This document shows positions 8,998-17,478 of a stretch of 52,341 nucleotides of DNA, in pieces. Made by a program: the position numbers and the translations under genes. Numbering within the stretch: position 1 is the stretch's first letter; every line of letters begins with the position of its first letter. This stretch comes from an uncultured Christensenella sp. (lineage in GTDB: Bacteria > Bacillota > Clostridia > Christensenellales > UBA3700), in the NCBI GenBank assembly GCA_910584035.1, contig CAJTZR010000002.1:1-52341 (forward strand), read 5' to 3'. The notes beneath the pieces are model-generated. The model was not told the origin of the DNA. It searched no databases and saw only the letters and a program-made list of their open reading frames with translations.

Positions 8998-9687
8998 ATG
9001 ATATTATTAGAAAAATATTTAAATGAACTTAATATTCCTTTTGATAAAGATACTATAAATAAGTTTCAAACTTATTATGATTTATTGATTGAATATAATA
9101 AAATATTTAACCTTACAAGTATAACTGAAAAAAATGATGTTATTATAAAACATTTTGCAGATAGTTTATATGGCTACAAATTTTTTAAAAACAATAATAT
9201 GGTAGCAGATGTTGGTTCGGGTGCTGGGTTTCCTGCTTTGCCACTTGCTATAGTTTTAAAAGATGTCAATTTTACATTGATTGATAGCCTAAACAAAAGA
9301 ATAAACTTTTTAAATGCAGTAATTGAAAAACTTAATCTTACAAATTGCACAGCAATACATTCTAGAGTAGAGGAATATTGCTCAACAAATAGACATAAGT
9401 TTGACATTGCTACAGCAAGAGCGGTTGCTGGAATGCCAACTTTACTTGAATATTTAGTTCCACTTTTAAAGCCACACGGCAAAGCAATTTGTTATAAGTC
9501 TTTAAATGTAGATAATGAGCTTAGCTTGTGCGATAATGCTTTTAAAAAATTAAATTGTAAATTAACTGATAAAATTGACTATAATTTAGAGGATAACTTT
9601 CGTAGCATAATTATTGTGGAAAGTTTGGATAAATGTAATAAATGTTATCCACGAAGCGGTAATAAACCTAAAACTAATCCTTTATAA
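8998..9687 (+). CDS. rsmG: 16S rRNA (guanine527-N7)-methyltransferase
   Basis: RsmG methylates G527 of 16S rRNA using S-adenosylmethionine. The 229-residue protein has the fold's SAM loop ADVGSGAGFPALPLAI (from about residue 70). The family segments YNLTS-like NKIFNLTSITE, KHFADSL and ATARAVAGMPTLLEYLVPLLKPHG are also present. The ATG is the only in-frame start and is preceded by GGTG. Expression is probably coupled to mnmG. The last codons contain TTATCCACG (9645-9653), one base off the consensus DnaA box. Confidence 0.95.
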   Translation: MILLEKYLNELNIPFDKDTINKFQTYYDLLIEYNKIFNLTSITEKNDVIIKHFADSLYGYKFFKNNNMVADVGSGAGFPALPLAIVLKDVNFTLIDSLNKRINFLNAVIEKLNLTNCTAIHSRVEEYCSTNRHKFDIATARAVAGMPTLLEYLVPLLKPHGKAICYKSLNVDNELSLCDNAFKKLNCKLTDKIDYNLEDNFRSIIIVESLDKCNKCYPRSGNKPKTNPL

Positions 9688-10028
9688 AATTAACAATTTT
9701 TGATTTTAATATATTAATTATATATAAATAATTAAAAATACCTTTCAAAAATCGGTATTAAATAACAATTTTTATAGCTTAATTATAAAATAAATCAATT
9801 ATAATTGGTATTTTAATTAAATAATAAAAATTTATTTATTATAGTTTTTAAATGCTATATATTTTAAATTATTTATATTTTATTTTAATATTTATTTATA
9901 TTAAATGATTGCATTATAATTAATTTATTAAAAATTAAATTAGTATAAATTTTAAATAAAGATATTTTAAAACAACATATTATAACATAAATAAAATAAT
10001 AAAAATCATATTTTCAAGAGGTATAATT
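9688..10028. other. AT-rich rsmG-parB spacer
   Basis: No gene is visible. It holds one complete copy of the recurrent palindromic motif at 9737-9759. No DnaA-box cluster was found, so despite its place near parB it is a weaker oriC candidate than the dnaA-dnaN spacer. Confidence 0.5.
9737..9759 (+). repeat. Recurrent palindromic intergenic motif, copy 2
   Basis: AATACC (9737-9742) and GGTATT (9754-9759) form a perfect six-base inverted repeat around TTTCAAAAATC. This is the most symmetrical copy in the window. Confidence 0.6.
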
Positions 10029-10907
10029 ATGAAAAAAACAGGTCAAGGCTTAAGTATTGATGCACTATTTAGTGATTACGCATCAGACATTACAACTTAT
10101 GATTCAAATGGCGTTCTTAACAAAGGTGTTGAGGAGCTTGATATTGATTTGATAATTCCTAACCCAGACCAACCACGTAAGAACTTTGACGAGGACAAAT
10201 TAAACGAACTTGCTGACAGTATTAAAAATTATGGTTTAATTCAACCAATAACTGTTGTTAAAAAGGGTTCAAAATATATCATTATTGCTGGTGAGCGTAG
10301 ATATAGAGCGAGCATTATTGCTGGGCTTTCTAAAATACCTGTTTTGGTTAAGGAATATAACGATAAAGAGTGTAAGGAAATTGCTTTGATTGAAAACATT
10401 CAACGCTCTGACTTAAACCCTATTGAAGAGGCTATTGCTTATAGCAATCTTATTAATGAATATAATTTATCTCAAGAAGAATTATCTAAAACATTATGTA
10501 AGAGTAGGTCAGCAATCGCAAACAGCCTTAGAATATTAACTTTACCACCAGAAGTTAAGCAACTTGTTATTGATGGTAAACTTTCTGCTGGACACGCAAA
10601 AGCTCTAGTTAGCTTAAATGACGTTGATGTTCAAATAAAATACGCAAAAGCTGCTGCTAATAAACAATTAAGTGTTAGAACTTTAGAGCTTATGGTTAAA
10701 TCATATAATAACAATGAGCCAATGCCTAAAAAACAAATAAAGCTTTCTTCTGAACTAAAAGAATTCTGTAATGATATGCAAAGAATTTTTGCAACAAAAG
10801 TAAAAATTATAGGTAATGAGGATAAAGGTAGAATTTATTTAGATTACTACACTAAAGACGATTTACAAAGAATCTATGAATTAATTGACTCTTTAAAAAA
10901 CCAATAA
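10029..10907 (+). CDS. parB: Chromosome-partitioning protein ParB (Spo0J-like)
   Basis: ParB binds parS sites near the origin and loads condensin, acting in segregation with the ATPase ParA. The 292-residue protein has the N-terminal GQGLSIDALF box typical of ParA-interacting ParB. The CTPase/ParB domain has IPNPDQPRKNFDEDKL and GERRYRA (88-94), followed by LIENIQRSDLNPIEEA. A helix-turn-helix region (LSQEELSKTLCKSRSAIANSLR) and a C-terminal dimer domain follow. No parA/soj gene is next to it, although in most Firmicutes it lies directly upstream. The start has an AAGAGG ribosome site. Confidence 0.94.
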   Translation: MKKTGQGLSIDALFSDYASDITTYDSNGVLNKGVEELDIDLIIPNPDQPRKNFDEDKLNELADSIKNYGLIQPITVVKKGSKYIIIAGERRYRASIIAGLSKIPVLVKEYNDKECKEIALIENIQRSDLNPIEEAIAYSNLINEYNLSQEELSKTLCKSRSAIANSLRILTLPPEVKQLVIDGKLSAGHAKALVSLNDVDVQIKYAKAAANKQLSVRTLELMVKSYNNNEPMPKKQIKLSSELKEFCNDMQRIFATKVKIIGNEDKGRIYLDYYTKDDLQRIYELIDSLKNQ

Positions 10908-10984
10908 AAATATTAGATTTTTAAATAAAATATATAGTAAATGTAAAAAAATAGCTAAATTTAACTAAAAATTTTAATAATTTA

Positions 10985-11013
10985 TTTACAAATTCATATA
11001 TTAATGATATACT
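10985..11013 (+). promoter_or_regulatory. Promoter of the small membrane protein gene
   Basis: TTTACA (10985-10990) and TATACT (11008-11013) are 17 bases apart. Transcription would begin near 11020, giving a leader of about 60 nt that ends in a very strong AGGGAGG ribosome site. Confidence 0.65.
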
Positions 11014-11078
11014 ATATTATAGTTAAATGTTAAATTTTAACAAAAAATATAAATTTACTTTTGTAGGGAGGTTTTTTT

Positions 11079-11309
11079 ATGGCAAGTATTAATAGTTCAT
11101 TCCAAAAATTACCAAGACTTGTACAAGTATTACTTCTTATTATCCCTGGTATTGGTTGGATTACAGAAATCGTAGTACGTCTATCTGCATTCATCCACGG
11201 TAAAGGAACTAATCAAATTATTGCTTTGATTTTGGCAATTATTATTCCATTCTTTGGTTGGGTTGACGTTGTATGGGTACTTTTGTACAAGAAACTTATA
11301 TTGACCTGA
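11079..11309 (+). CDS. Small two-helix membrane protein
   Basis: The 76-residue product is almost entirely hydrophobic apart from a short N-terminus and a central loop. Helix 1 is about residues 14-39 (VLLLIIPGIGWITEIVV) and helix 2 about 46-70 (IIALILAIIIPFFGWVDVVWVLL). Both contain a GW pair, which gives the protein a pseudo-repeat. It resembles in size and layout the PMP3/YqaE-type or holin-like small proteins, but I do not assign a family. It has its own promoter, a near-perfect ribosome site (AGGGAGG) and its own terminator, so it should be a highly expressed single-gene transcript between parB and the origin block. Confidence 0.85.
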   Translation: MASINSSFQKLPRLVQVLLLIIPGIGWITEIVVRLSAFIHGKGTNQIIALILAIIIPFFGWVDVVWVLLYKKLILT

Positions 11310-11329
11310 TAAATAATATTATCAACAAA

Positions 11330-11359
11330 AAAAAACATCTACTTTTGTAGATGTTTTTT
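11330..11359 (+). terminator. Terminator after the small membrane protein
   Basis: AAAAAACATCTAC pairs with GTAGATGTTTTTT around a TTTT loop. The A-run before and T-run after make it likely to work in both directions. Confidence 0.9.
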
Positions 11360-12138
11360 TTATTTATATAATATTTTCTTATTCTTCTTAATTTAAAGGT
11401 TACATATTATTATCAATTAATTTATAATAATATCATTTTTTATTAATTTTTAATTAATGTATTTTTAAAAACTTAATATTTCTTTTTATTTTTATATAAA
11501 AATATTAACTTATCCAAATTTTATAATTTATATTATTAAAAACTATACATATACTTACTAATAAAGTTATTTTATTTTAACCCAAATAAGCGTGGCTAAG
11601 CCACATTTTGCAGTAACTTATATTAAATAAAAATTGAAGTGCTTGTTTAACCAAGCTTTATTACTTTAGCAATACAAAATTTAAGCGGGCTTAAAATTTA
11701 CTTCTATAAGTTTATATTAAGCAAATATTTTTACTTATTTAAAAGTAAATTTTTTAAAATATTCTCCGAAAATCGGTGTTATTTTTATATTTTCTTTATT
11801 TTTTTAATATATTTTTTTTAGTTACTTTTTTTTATTATATCTATTTTATAATTTTATTTAAATTAAAATTTACTAATAACATTTAAATTATTATATTTTA
11901 TTTTTTATAATATTTTATCTTTATCATTATAATAATATAATCATTTTTTTAATTTAAAAATTACTAATCTTGTTATTAAGCACTTATAAATTTTAAATTT
12001 ATAATCATTACTTAAAAAAATATTATTAAAATTAACTTATAAAAATAAAAAAATATACAACTTATAATTAATAATTACAAATTGTATATTCTTAATTTTA
12101 ATTAAATTTTATATTTTTATAAATAATTTATTTATAAC
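11360..12138. other. Convergent spacer with short hairpins
   Basis: There is no coding frame. Between about 11590 and 11705 lie three small inverted repeats: GTGGCT-A-AGCCAC (11592-11604), GCTTG/CAAGC (11641-11656) and TTTAAGC-GG-GCTTAAA (about 11690-11706). A partial copy of the recurrent motif (CCGAAAATCGG) is at 11766-11776. The rest is nearly pure A/T. Confidence 0.5.
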
Positions 12139-13143
12139 TTATTTTTTTATACAAATAAAATCTCTATTAATTGCTTGGTCAACTCTATGCTCAAAGTTAT
12201 TTAAATTATCATTTTCTATAACTTTATATCCTTTATTTTTTACCAACTCAATAAACTCTGTCTTTTTTAGTAAAAATGTATTCCAAGACAAAATCATTAT
12301 TCCTTCTTTATTTAAACAATTACACCAAACATCAAGGCTTTTTTCTAATAATTCTTTAGGGCTTCTTGTAAAAGAACTCTGTTTTTCATTTGTAATATTA
12401 CTATATTTTACTCCGTAAGGTAAGTCACCTACAATAATATCAAAAAATTCCTTTTTATAAATTTTATCAGTATAAATTGTATTTGCAGATACAACCTCAA
12501 AATGTTTAAATTGCTTACTTTCTTTATTTTTATTTATTTCAAAAATGTATTTTTCAGCCTTAAAACTTTTATTTGCACCGCTAAATTTTTCTTTTTTACT
12601 ATTAAATTTATACTTTTCACCCTCTAAATATTTTCTTAAAAATAAAGCTATTTCGTCAACTACTTTTGGTGCAATCTCAACTCCATAACAATTGTATCCT
12701 TTTATAAGTGCTTCGTAAAGGGTAGTGCCTTTACCACAAATAGGGTCTAATAAATTTATATTTTCCTCTTTTTCAATCAAATTACTTGCAATATTTATCA
12801 TAAGTCTTGTAAAATACTCATTTGTTTTACCAGAGTATTTTAGCATACTACTTATATTACTATTTATATATTGCAAATTATTTTTAGCAATTGGCTTTAA
12901 TAAACCATTTACCATTTCAAAAATAGCTAAAACAAAAGTTAAATCACTTATTTTAGGTAAATATTTATCTATATTTTCACTTTCAAAAACTAAATACTTT
13001 ATATCACAAATATCCTCAATGCTAATATTTGTTGCAAAATTATATTTTTCATTTAAAATATTAAACTCTGCAAAAATAATTTTTTCAGTATTTATATTGT
13101 AAGTTAAATTATGTTTACTATTAATTAGTAGGCAATATTTCAT
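12139..13143 (-). CDS. SAM-dependent methyltransferase (TRM11/UPF0020-like)
   Basis: The 334-residue protein has a Rossmann methyltransferase core. Motif I is LLDPICGKGTTLYEAL (about 131-146), then YGVEIAPKVVDEI, and the catalytic-type motif DLPYG (240-244) stands where amino-methyltransferases have (D/N)PPY. A preceding KYSGKTNEYFTRLMINIA segment is typical of the TRM11/UPF0020 group of tRNA or rRNA guanine-N2 methylases. The N-terminal 100 residues are not an obvious THUMP domain, so the substrate is unknown. The gene starts three bases after the dnaN stop, so it is co-transcribed with and probably translationally coupled to dnaN. Confidence 0.75.
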   Translation of the reverse strand: MKYCLLINSKHNLTYNINTEKIIFAEFNILNEKYNFATNISIEDICDIKYLVFESENIDKYLPKISDLTFVLAIFEMVNGLLKPIAKNNLQYINSNISSMLKYSGKTNEYFTRLMINIASNLIEKEENINLLDPICGKGTTLYEALIKGYNCYGVEIAPKVVDEIALFLRKYLEGEKYKFNSKKEKFSGANKSFKAEKYIFEINKNKESKQFKHFEVVSANTIYTDKIYKKEFFDIIVGDLPYGVKYSNITNEKQSSFTRSPKELLEKSLDVWCNCLNKEGIMILSWNTFLLKKTEFIELVKNKGYKVIENDNLNNFEHRVDQAINRDFICIKK

Positions 13144-13146
13144 AAA

Positions 13147-14250
13147 TTAACCCATCAACCTTACAGGCAAAATCAAATATAAAAATTCATCACCAGTTAG
13201 TGGAGTAATGGTACAAGGTTGGATGCTTGATGAAAAATTAATTTTAACATATTCAGTATCAACTGCTTTTAAGCAATCAGATAAGAATTTTGAGTTCAAA
13301 GCAAGCCTCATATCTTTACCTTGCATACTTACAGGTACTTTTTCATTAATATTACCAATATCCGCATTTGCATCAATTTTCATAACATTATCAGCAATTT
13401 CAATTTTAATTAGGTTAGCTTGTACATTCCTAGATATAATAGAAACTCTATCCAAAGTTTGTTCAAGTTGCTCACAATTAATTTTAATTTCAGTAATGCT
13501 TTCACGAGGAATAATTCTTTCATAATTAACAAATTCGCCCTCAAGTAGTTGAGCAATAACTTTTGTATGTCCCATATCTGCCATAATTTTTTTATTATTT
13601 ACAGATATAGTCATAATTTCATCATTATCACCAGCAAGTCTAGATATTTCATTTAAAGCTCTTGCTGGAATAACTGCATTAATTTCACCACTTGGCATAC
13701 TTAATTGTTGTTTAGTAATTGCAAGTCTTAAACCATCTATTGCAACAAAAGATATGTCTTTTCCTTTAATTTTTAGTAAACAACCTTTTAAAATTGGACG
13801 TGCATCATCAATAGCCGCACAAAATGCTGTTTTATTTACCATATCTTTAAATTGTGATTGCAACATATTAATTACATTATCATAATCATTGTCAACAAAT
13901 TTAGGATATTCCTCTGCTCTAAATAGCATTATCTTAGATTCACAATCCATATATTTAATATTTAAAACTTTTTCGTCAATACACTCAAGCTCAACTTGTT
14001 GGCTTCCCATTTTTCTAACAAGCTCATTCATAAGCTTACCAGGAACAACAATAACACCCTCAAGCATTATTTTTGCATTGATTGTATTTTCAATAGTAAT
14101 TTCAGTATCTGAAGCAGTTAAAGTAAGTTTGTCGCCAAAAGCCTCAATTTTAACACCCTCTAATATTGGTGCATTTGTTTTACCACTTATAGCTTTTGTT
14201 ACTTTTGATAGAGCATCACTTAACTCTAATCCGTTACAATATAATTTCAT
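13147..14250 (-). CDS. dnaN: DNA polymerase III sliding clamp (beta subunit)
   Basis: The beta clamp encircles DNA and tethers polymerase and repair proteins. The 367-residue length is normal. The sequence shows the three-domain clamp pattern, with ALSKVTKAISGKTNAPILEGVKI at the N-terminus, a central FCAAIDDARPILKG, and the C-terminal LPVRLMG. A good AAGGAG ribosome site lies just before the ATG. The gene is downstream of dnaA across a 414-base spacer that contains DnaA boxes, and it is followed by a methyltransferase where many Firmicutes have yaaA and recF. Confidence 0.97.
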   Translation of the reverse strand: MKLYCNGLELSDALSKVTKAISGKTNAPILEGVKIEAFGDKLTLTASDTEITIENTINAKIMLEGVIVVPGKLMNELVRKMGSQQVELECIDEKVLNIKYMDCESKIMLFRAEEYPKFVDNDYDNVINMLQSQFKDMVNKTAFCAAIDDARPILKGCLLKIKGKDISFVAIDGLRLAITKQQLSMPSGEINAVIPARALNEISRLAGDNDEIMTISVNNKKIMADMGHTKVIAQLLEGEFVNYERIIPRESITEIKINCEQLEQTLDRVSIISRNVQANLIKIEIADNVMKIDANADIGNINEKVPVSMQGKDMRLALNSKFLSDCLKAVDTEYVKINFSSSIQPCTITPLTGDEFLYLILPVRLMG

Positions 14251-14664
14251 AATTACTCCTTATAACATTATGTTTTATATTTATTAAATTTTGTTAATTT
14301 TATATTTTAATTATCTTATTTAATGTTTATTAACAATAACTTTAATTGTTTATATTAATTAGATTTTATTGTTCTAATATTATGTATTTTTTTTAGATTT
14401 TAAGTATTTTAATAAATAAAGTATAAATTTAATTTTTTTGGCAATCATTTATTGATATATTATTTATTAGTATTAATTGATAATAATAAAAATACTAAGA
14501 CCTGTTGAAATGTGGATAACTATAATTTTAAAATATAAAACCTTTAATTTAAGCGGAAAAAATGTATTTTTTTATAAAATATATAGTTATTAATTTGTGG
14601 ATAAAAGTGTGTAAATTATAAACATTACTCCACAAAAAATATAGGTTGTCCACAAAATACAAAA
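14251..14664. other. Putative chromosomal origin oriC (dnaA-dnaN spacer)
   Basis: Two perfect DnaA boxes (TTATCCACA on the minus strand) lie at 14511-14519 and 14596-14604. A one-mismatch box TTGTCCACA lies on the + strand at 14646-14654, and a weaker ACTCCACA is at about 14627-14634. The neighbouring 14260-14500 stretch is almost pure A/T and could serve as the unwinding element. A box cluster between dnaA and dnaN is the known position of the active B. subtilis origin. No other stretch in the window has a comparable cluster. Only the boxes are seen directly; origin function is inferred. Confidence 0.7.
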
Positions 14665-16059
14665 TTAAGCTTTTTTATTGATAAATTCTGTTAAATCTCT
14701 AATATATTTTGCGTACTTATTATTAGTGCTAATAAGTCCACTTATTTTATCCCTTGCGTGAATAATAGTAGAGTGGTCACGTCCGCCCATAAAGTCACCA
14801 ATAGAAACAAGAGGTATAGAAATTAAGTCAGATATTAAATAGATAGCAATTTGTCTTGCTTCTGCAATATTTTTTGTTTTTTTCTTACCAATCAAGTCTT
14901 TTTGGTCAACTTGGAAATAGTCGGATACACACTTTAGAATAGTATTCATAGTGATAGGACCGCTAATATTGTCTATATCGTCTTTTAGTGCATTATTTAC
15001 AATATCTAAATTATCTGCCTTTATATTGTTTAAAGTGCAATAGAAAATAACTTTAGATAAAGCACCCTCAAGTTCTCTAATATTAGTATTAATACATTCG
15101 GCAATGTAGTTTATAACATTATTAGATACGTCAAATTTTTTATTGTAAGCTTTTTTACGTAAAATAGCAATACGAGTTTCCAAATCTGGACTGCTAATAT
15201 CAACAGTTAAACCGCTTTGGAAGCGTGATGTTAATCTTTCATCTATATTGTCAATTTCTTTAGGGTGACAATCAGATGTAAAAACAATTTGCTTTTTTGC
15301 TTGATATAATTCGTTAAACAAATGGAATAAAGCCTCTTGAGTACTAGGTTTACCAGATATAAATTGGATATCGTCAATCATAAGTACATCAAGATTGCGG
15401 TATTTATTCCTAAATTGCCTATTCATATCTTTTGAATTGTTATTTTTAATACTATCAATGTAATCATTAGTAAAATTCTCAGATGTCATATAGATAATTT
15501 TCTTTTTAGAATTGTTTGCTTTTATAAAATTACCTATTGCGTGCATAATGTGAGTTTTACCTAAACCAACACCACCATAAATAAATAGTGGGTTATGTTG
15601 AACTCCTGGATTTTCCGCTACAGTCTTTGCAGCAACGAAAGCAGCTTTATTACTGCCACCAGTAACAAAGTTATCAAAAGAGTAGCTTTCCTCAAAAGAG
15701 GTATAATAATCTTTTGAGTTAGTATTTGGTTTTTCTTCCTCAATAATTTCTTCGGCTTCTGCAATGATTGATTTTGGTGCATCAATAAAACCATCAACAT
15801 CAGTAGGGGTAATAATGTTTATACCCTCAATGTAAGGATTGAATTGCATTATTGCCTTTTCAATAATAGGTTTATATGATTTATTAATGGAATTTTTGCA
15901 CGACTCATATGGAGCGATAAGAATAAACTTATTATCGCTAATTGATATAGGTTCTAAATTTGCGATGAAAACATCGTAAAAAATTTGAGAAACCGATTTT
16001 GATATAATTGGAAGTGCTTTATTCCAAAGTTCTTGTATTTCTGCTAAATTATTATTCAT
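14665..16059 (-). CDS. dnaA: Replication initiator DnaA
   Basis: DnaA is the AAA+ initiator that binds DnaA boxes and opens oriC. The 464 residues comprise the N-terminal domain I (1-85), an acidic linker (95-118) and the AAA+ domain with Walker A GGVGLGKT (162-169) and Walker B MIDDIQF (227-233). The C-terminal DNA-binding domain has the GRDHST signature (426-431). No Shine-Dalgarno sequence precedes the ATG. Instead TTGAAA-17-TATAAT ends six bases before it, which predicts a leaderless transcript beginning at or next to the start codon. recF is transcribed divergently and dnaN lies downstream across the oriC-like spacer. Confidence 0.97.
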   Translation of the reverse strand: MNNNLAEIQELWNKALPIISKSVSQIFYDVFIANLEPISISDNKFILIAPYESCKNSINKSYKPIIEKAIMQFNPYIEGINIITPTDVDGFIDAPKSIIAEAEEIIEEEKPNTNSKDYYTSFEESYSFDNFVTGGSNKAAFVAAKTVAENPGVQHNPLFIYGGVGLGKTHIMHAIGNFIKANNSKKKIIYMTSENFTNDYIDSIKNNNSKDMNRQFRNKYRNLDVLMIDDIQFISGKPSTQEALFHLFNELYQAKKQIVFTSDCHPKEIDNIDERLTSRFQSGLTVDISSPDLETRIAILRKKAYNKKFDVSNNVINYIAECINTNIRELEGALSKVIFYCTLNNIKADNLDIVNNALKDDIDNISGPITMNTILKCVSDYFQVDQKDLIGKKKTKNIAEARQIAIYLISDLISIPLVSIGDFMGGRDHSTIIHARDKISGLISTNNKYAKYIRDLTEFINKKA

Positions 16060-16065
16060 AACAAT

Positions 16066-16094
16066 ATTATACTATTTTTTAAAAATATTTTCAA
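16066..16094 (-). promoter_or_regulatory. dnaA promoter, apparently leaderless
   Basis: On the minus strand TTGAAA (plus coordinates 16089-16094) and TATAAT (16066-16071) are 17 bases apart. Only ATTGTT separates the -10 box from the dnaA ATG, so initiation seven bases after the -10 falls on the start codon. Confidence 0.75.
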
Positions 16095-16297
16095 GGCTTT
16101 TTATATATAAAAATATTTATTTTTAAAAAGGGTAATAATTTAATAAATATAGAGTAGTTTATATATTTATAAAATTGTATTTAAAAATTCTTTTGTTAAA
16201 ATAGTTAAATATTTATAATTTTTTTGTTTATGAATAAATTTGTAAAAATAATAAGCAAATTTAATTGCTTATTAGCATTTAATGTGTATAAAAATTA

Positions 16298-16326
16298 TTG
16301 ATAAAAAAATACAATTATGCTAAAAT
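16298..16326 (+). promoter_or_regulatory. recF promoter, apparently leaderless
   Basis: TTGATA (16298-16303) and TAAAAT (16321-16326) are 17 bases apart, and six bases (AAAGGA) separate the -10 from the recF ATG at 16333. The AAAGGA directly abuts the ATG, too close to act as a normal ribosome site. Confidence 0.65.
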
Positions 16327-16332
16327 AAAGGA

Positions 16333-17412
16333 ATGATAATAAAAAAAGTTCAACTTACAAATTTTAGAAATTATAAAAGACAAGACGTTACATTTAGTGA
16401 TGGCTTGAATATTATCGCTGGCAACAATGCAAGTGGCAAGACAAATTTAGTTGAAAGCATTTATTATGTTGGGTTAGGTAAGTCACCACGCACATTCCAA
16501 GATAAGGAACTTATTAAATGGAATAATGAAAATGCCTATATTAAAGTTGAGGTATCAAAAAAGTATAGGAGTCATTTTATAGAAATTAATATTGACAAGC
16601 AAGGTAAAAAGAGGATAGCTATTGACAAAATACCAGTAAAAAAAATAAATGAGCTTATTGGTATGGTAAATGTAGTATACTTTAGTCCAGATGAAATGGA
16701 TATTGTAAAAGAATCACCAGTATTGAGGAGAAACTTTTTAAATATAAGTTTATCTCAACAAAAAAAATCATACTACAATACTTTGGTAAGATACAATAAA
16801 GTATTAGCTCAAAGAAATAAACTTTTAAAAGATTGTTACGATATAAAAACTATAAAAGAAACTTTGCCAATTTGGGATAGTCAGCTTGCGGAACTTGGAA
16901 GTTTAATAATAAATGAAAGATATGAGTTTTGTAAAAAAATGCAAATCGTGATTGAAAAAATTCATAAAGAACTTACTTGTGGGGAAGAGAATTTAATAAT
17001 AGAGTATGAAAGTAAAATTGCTCAAGACGATTTGAAAGTAATGAAAGAGAATTTTATAAAGCTACTTGAGAATAGTTATGATAAAGATATACATTTAAAA
17101 TACACATCGGTGGGCTGTCACAGAGACGATATAAATATCAAAATAAATGATATTGAGGTTAGAAAGTTTGGTTCTCAAGGACAAAAGCGAACAACTGCAT
17201 TATCACTTAAACTTTCCGAGGTTAAAATGTTTGAACTTGAAACTGGGGAAAAACCAATTTTGATTTTAGACGATGTTTTGAGTGAACTAGATAATAGTCG
17301 TCAATCAAAATTATTAGAGCATATAAGAGGTGTTCAAACACTGCTAACTTGTACAAGCTATAGCGGTGAGTGTGAAAAAACAATAATTGTAAAAGATGGA
17401 ATAACACAATAA
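16333..17412 (+). CDS. recF: DNA replication and repair protein RecF
   Basis: RecF is an SMC-like ATPase that helps load RecA at single-strand gaps. The 359-residue protein shows the N-terminal LTNFRNYKR, Walker A GNNASGKTN (30-38) and the family segment GVNVVYFSPDEMDIVKESP-like at about 113-128. The signature FGSQGQKRT and the Walker B ILDDVLSELD are near the C-terminus. Length is normal. Unlike the usual dnaA-dnaN-recF order, recF here is divergent from dnaA and has its own leaderless-type promoter. A strong bidirectional terminator follows five bases after the stop. Confidence 0.96.
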   Translation: MIIKKVQLTNFRNYKRQDVTFSDGLNIIAGNNASGKTNLVESIYYVGLGKSPRTFQDKELIKWNNENAYIKVEVSKKYRSHFIEINIDKQGKKRIAIDKIPVKKINELIGMVNVVYFSPDEMDIVKESPVLRRNFLNISLSQQKKSYYNTLVRYNKVLAQRNKLLKDCYDIKTIKETLPIWDSQLAELGSLIINERYEFCKKMQIVIEKIHKELTCGEENLIIEYESKIAQDDLKVMKENFIKLLENSYDKDIHLKYTSVGCHRDDINIKINDIEVRKFGSQGQKRTTALSLKLSEVKMFELETGEKPILILDDVLSELDNSRQSKLLEHIRGVQTLLTCTSYSGECEKTIIVKDGITQ

Positions 17413-17448
17413 AAAGTAGCGAAAATCTATTGAAAATCGCTACTTTTT
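17411..17448. terminator. Bidirectional terminator between recF and yyaC
   Basis: AAAAAGTAGCGA (17411-17422) pairs perfectly with TCGCTACTTTTT (17437-17448). The A-run and T-run on either side let it serve both convergent genes. Confidence 0.92.
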
Positions 17449-17453
17449 GTAAA

Positions 17454-17475
17454 AATACTATCAAAAATCGGTATT
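17454..17475 (+). repeat. Recurrent palindromic intergenic motif, copy 3
   Basis: AATAC-TA-TCAAAAATC-GGTATT lies between the recF terminator and the yyaC stop. It matches copy 2 except for one base missing in the left arm. Confidence 0.55.
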
Positions 17476-17478
17476 ATT

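Noticed and set aside
12725..13102. 125-codon + strand frame opposite the methyltransferase
   Set aside because: Its Phe/Ile/Ser-rich composition is typical of antisense reading of AT-rich genes, and it lacks a start signal.
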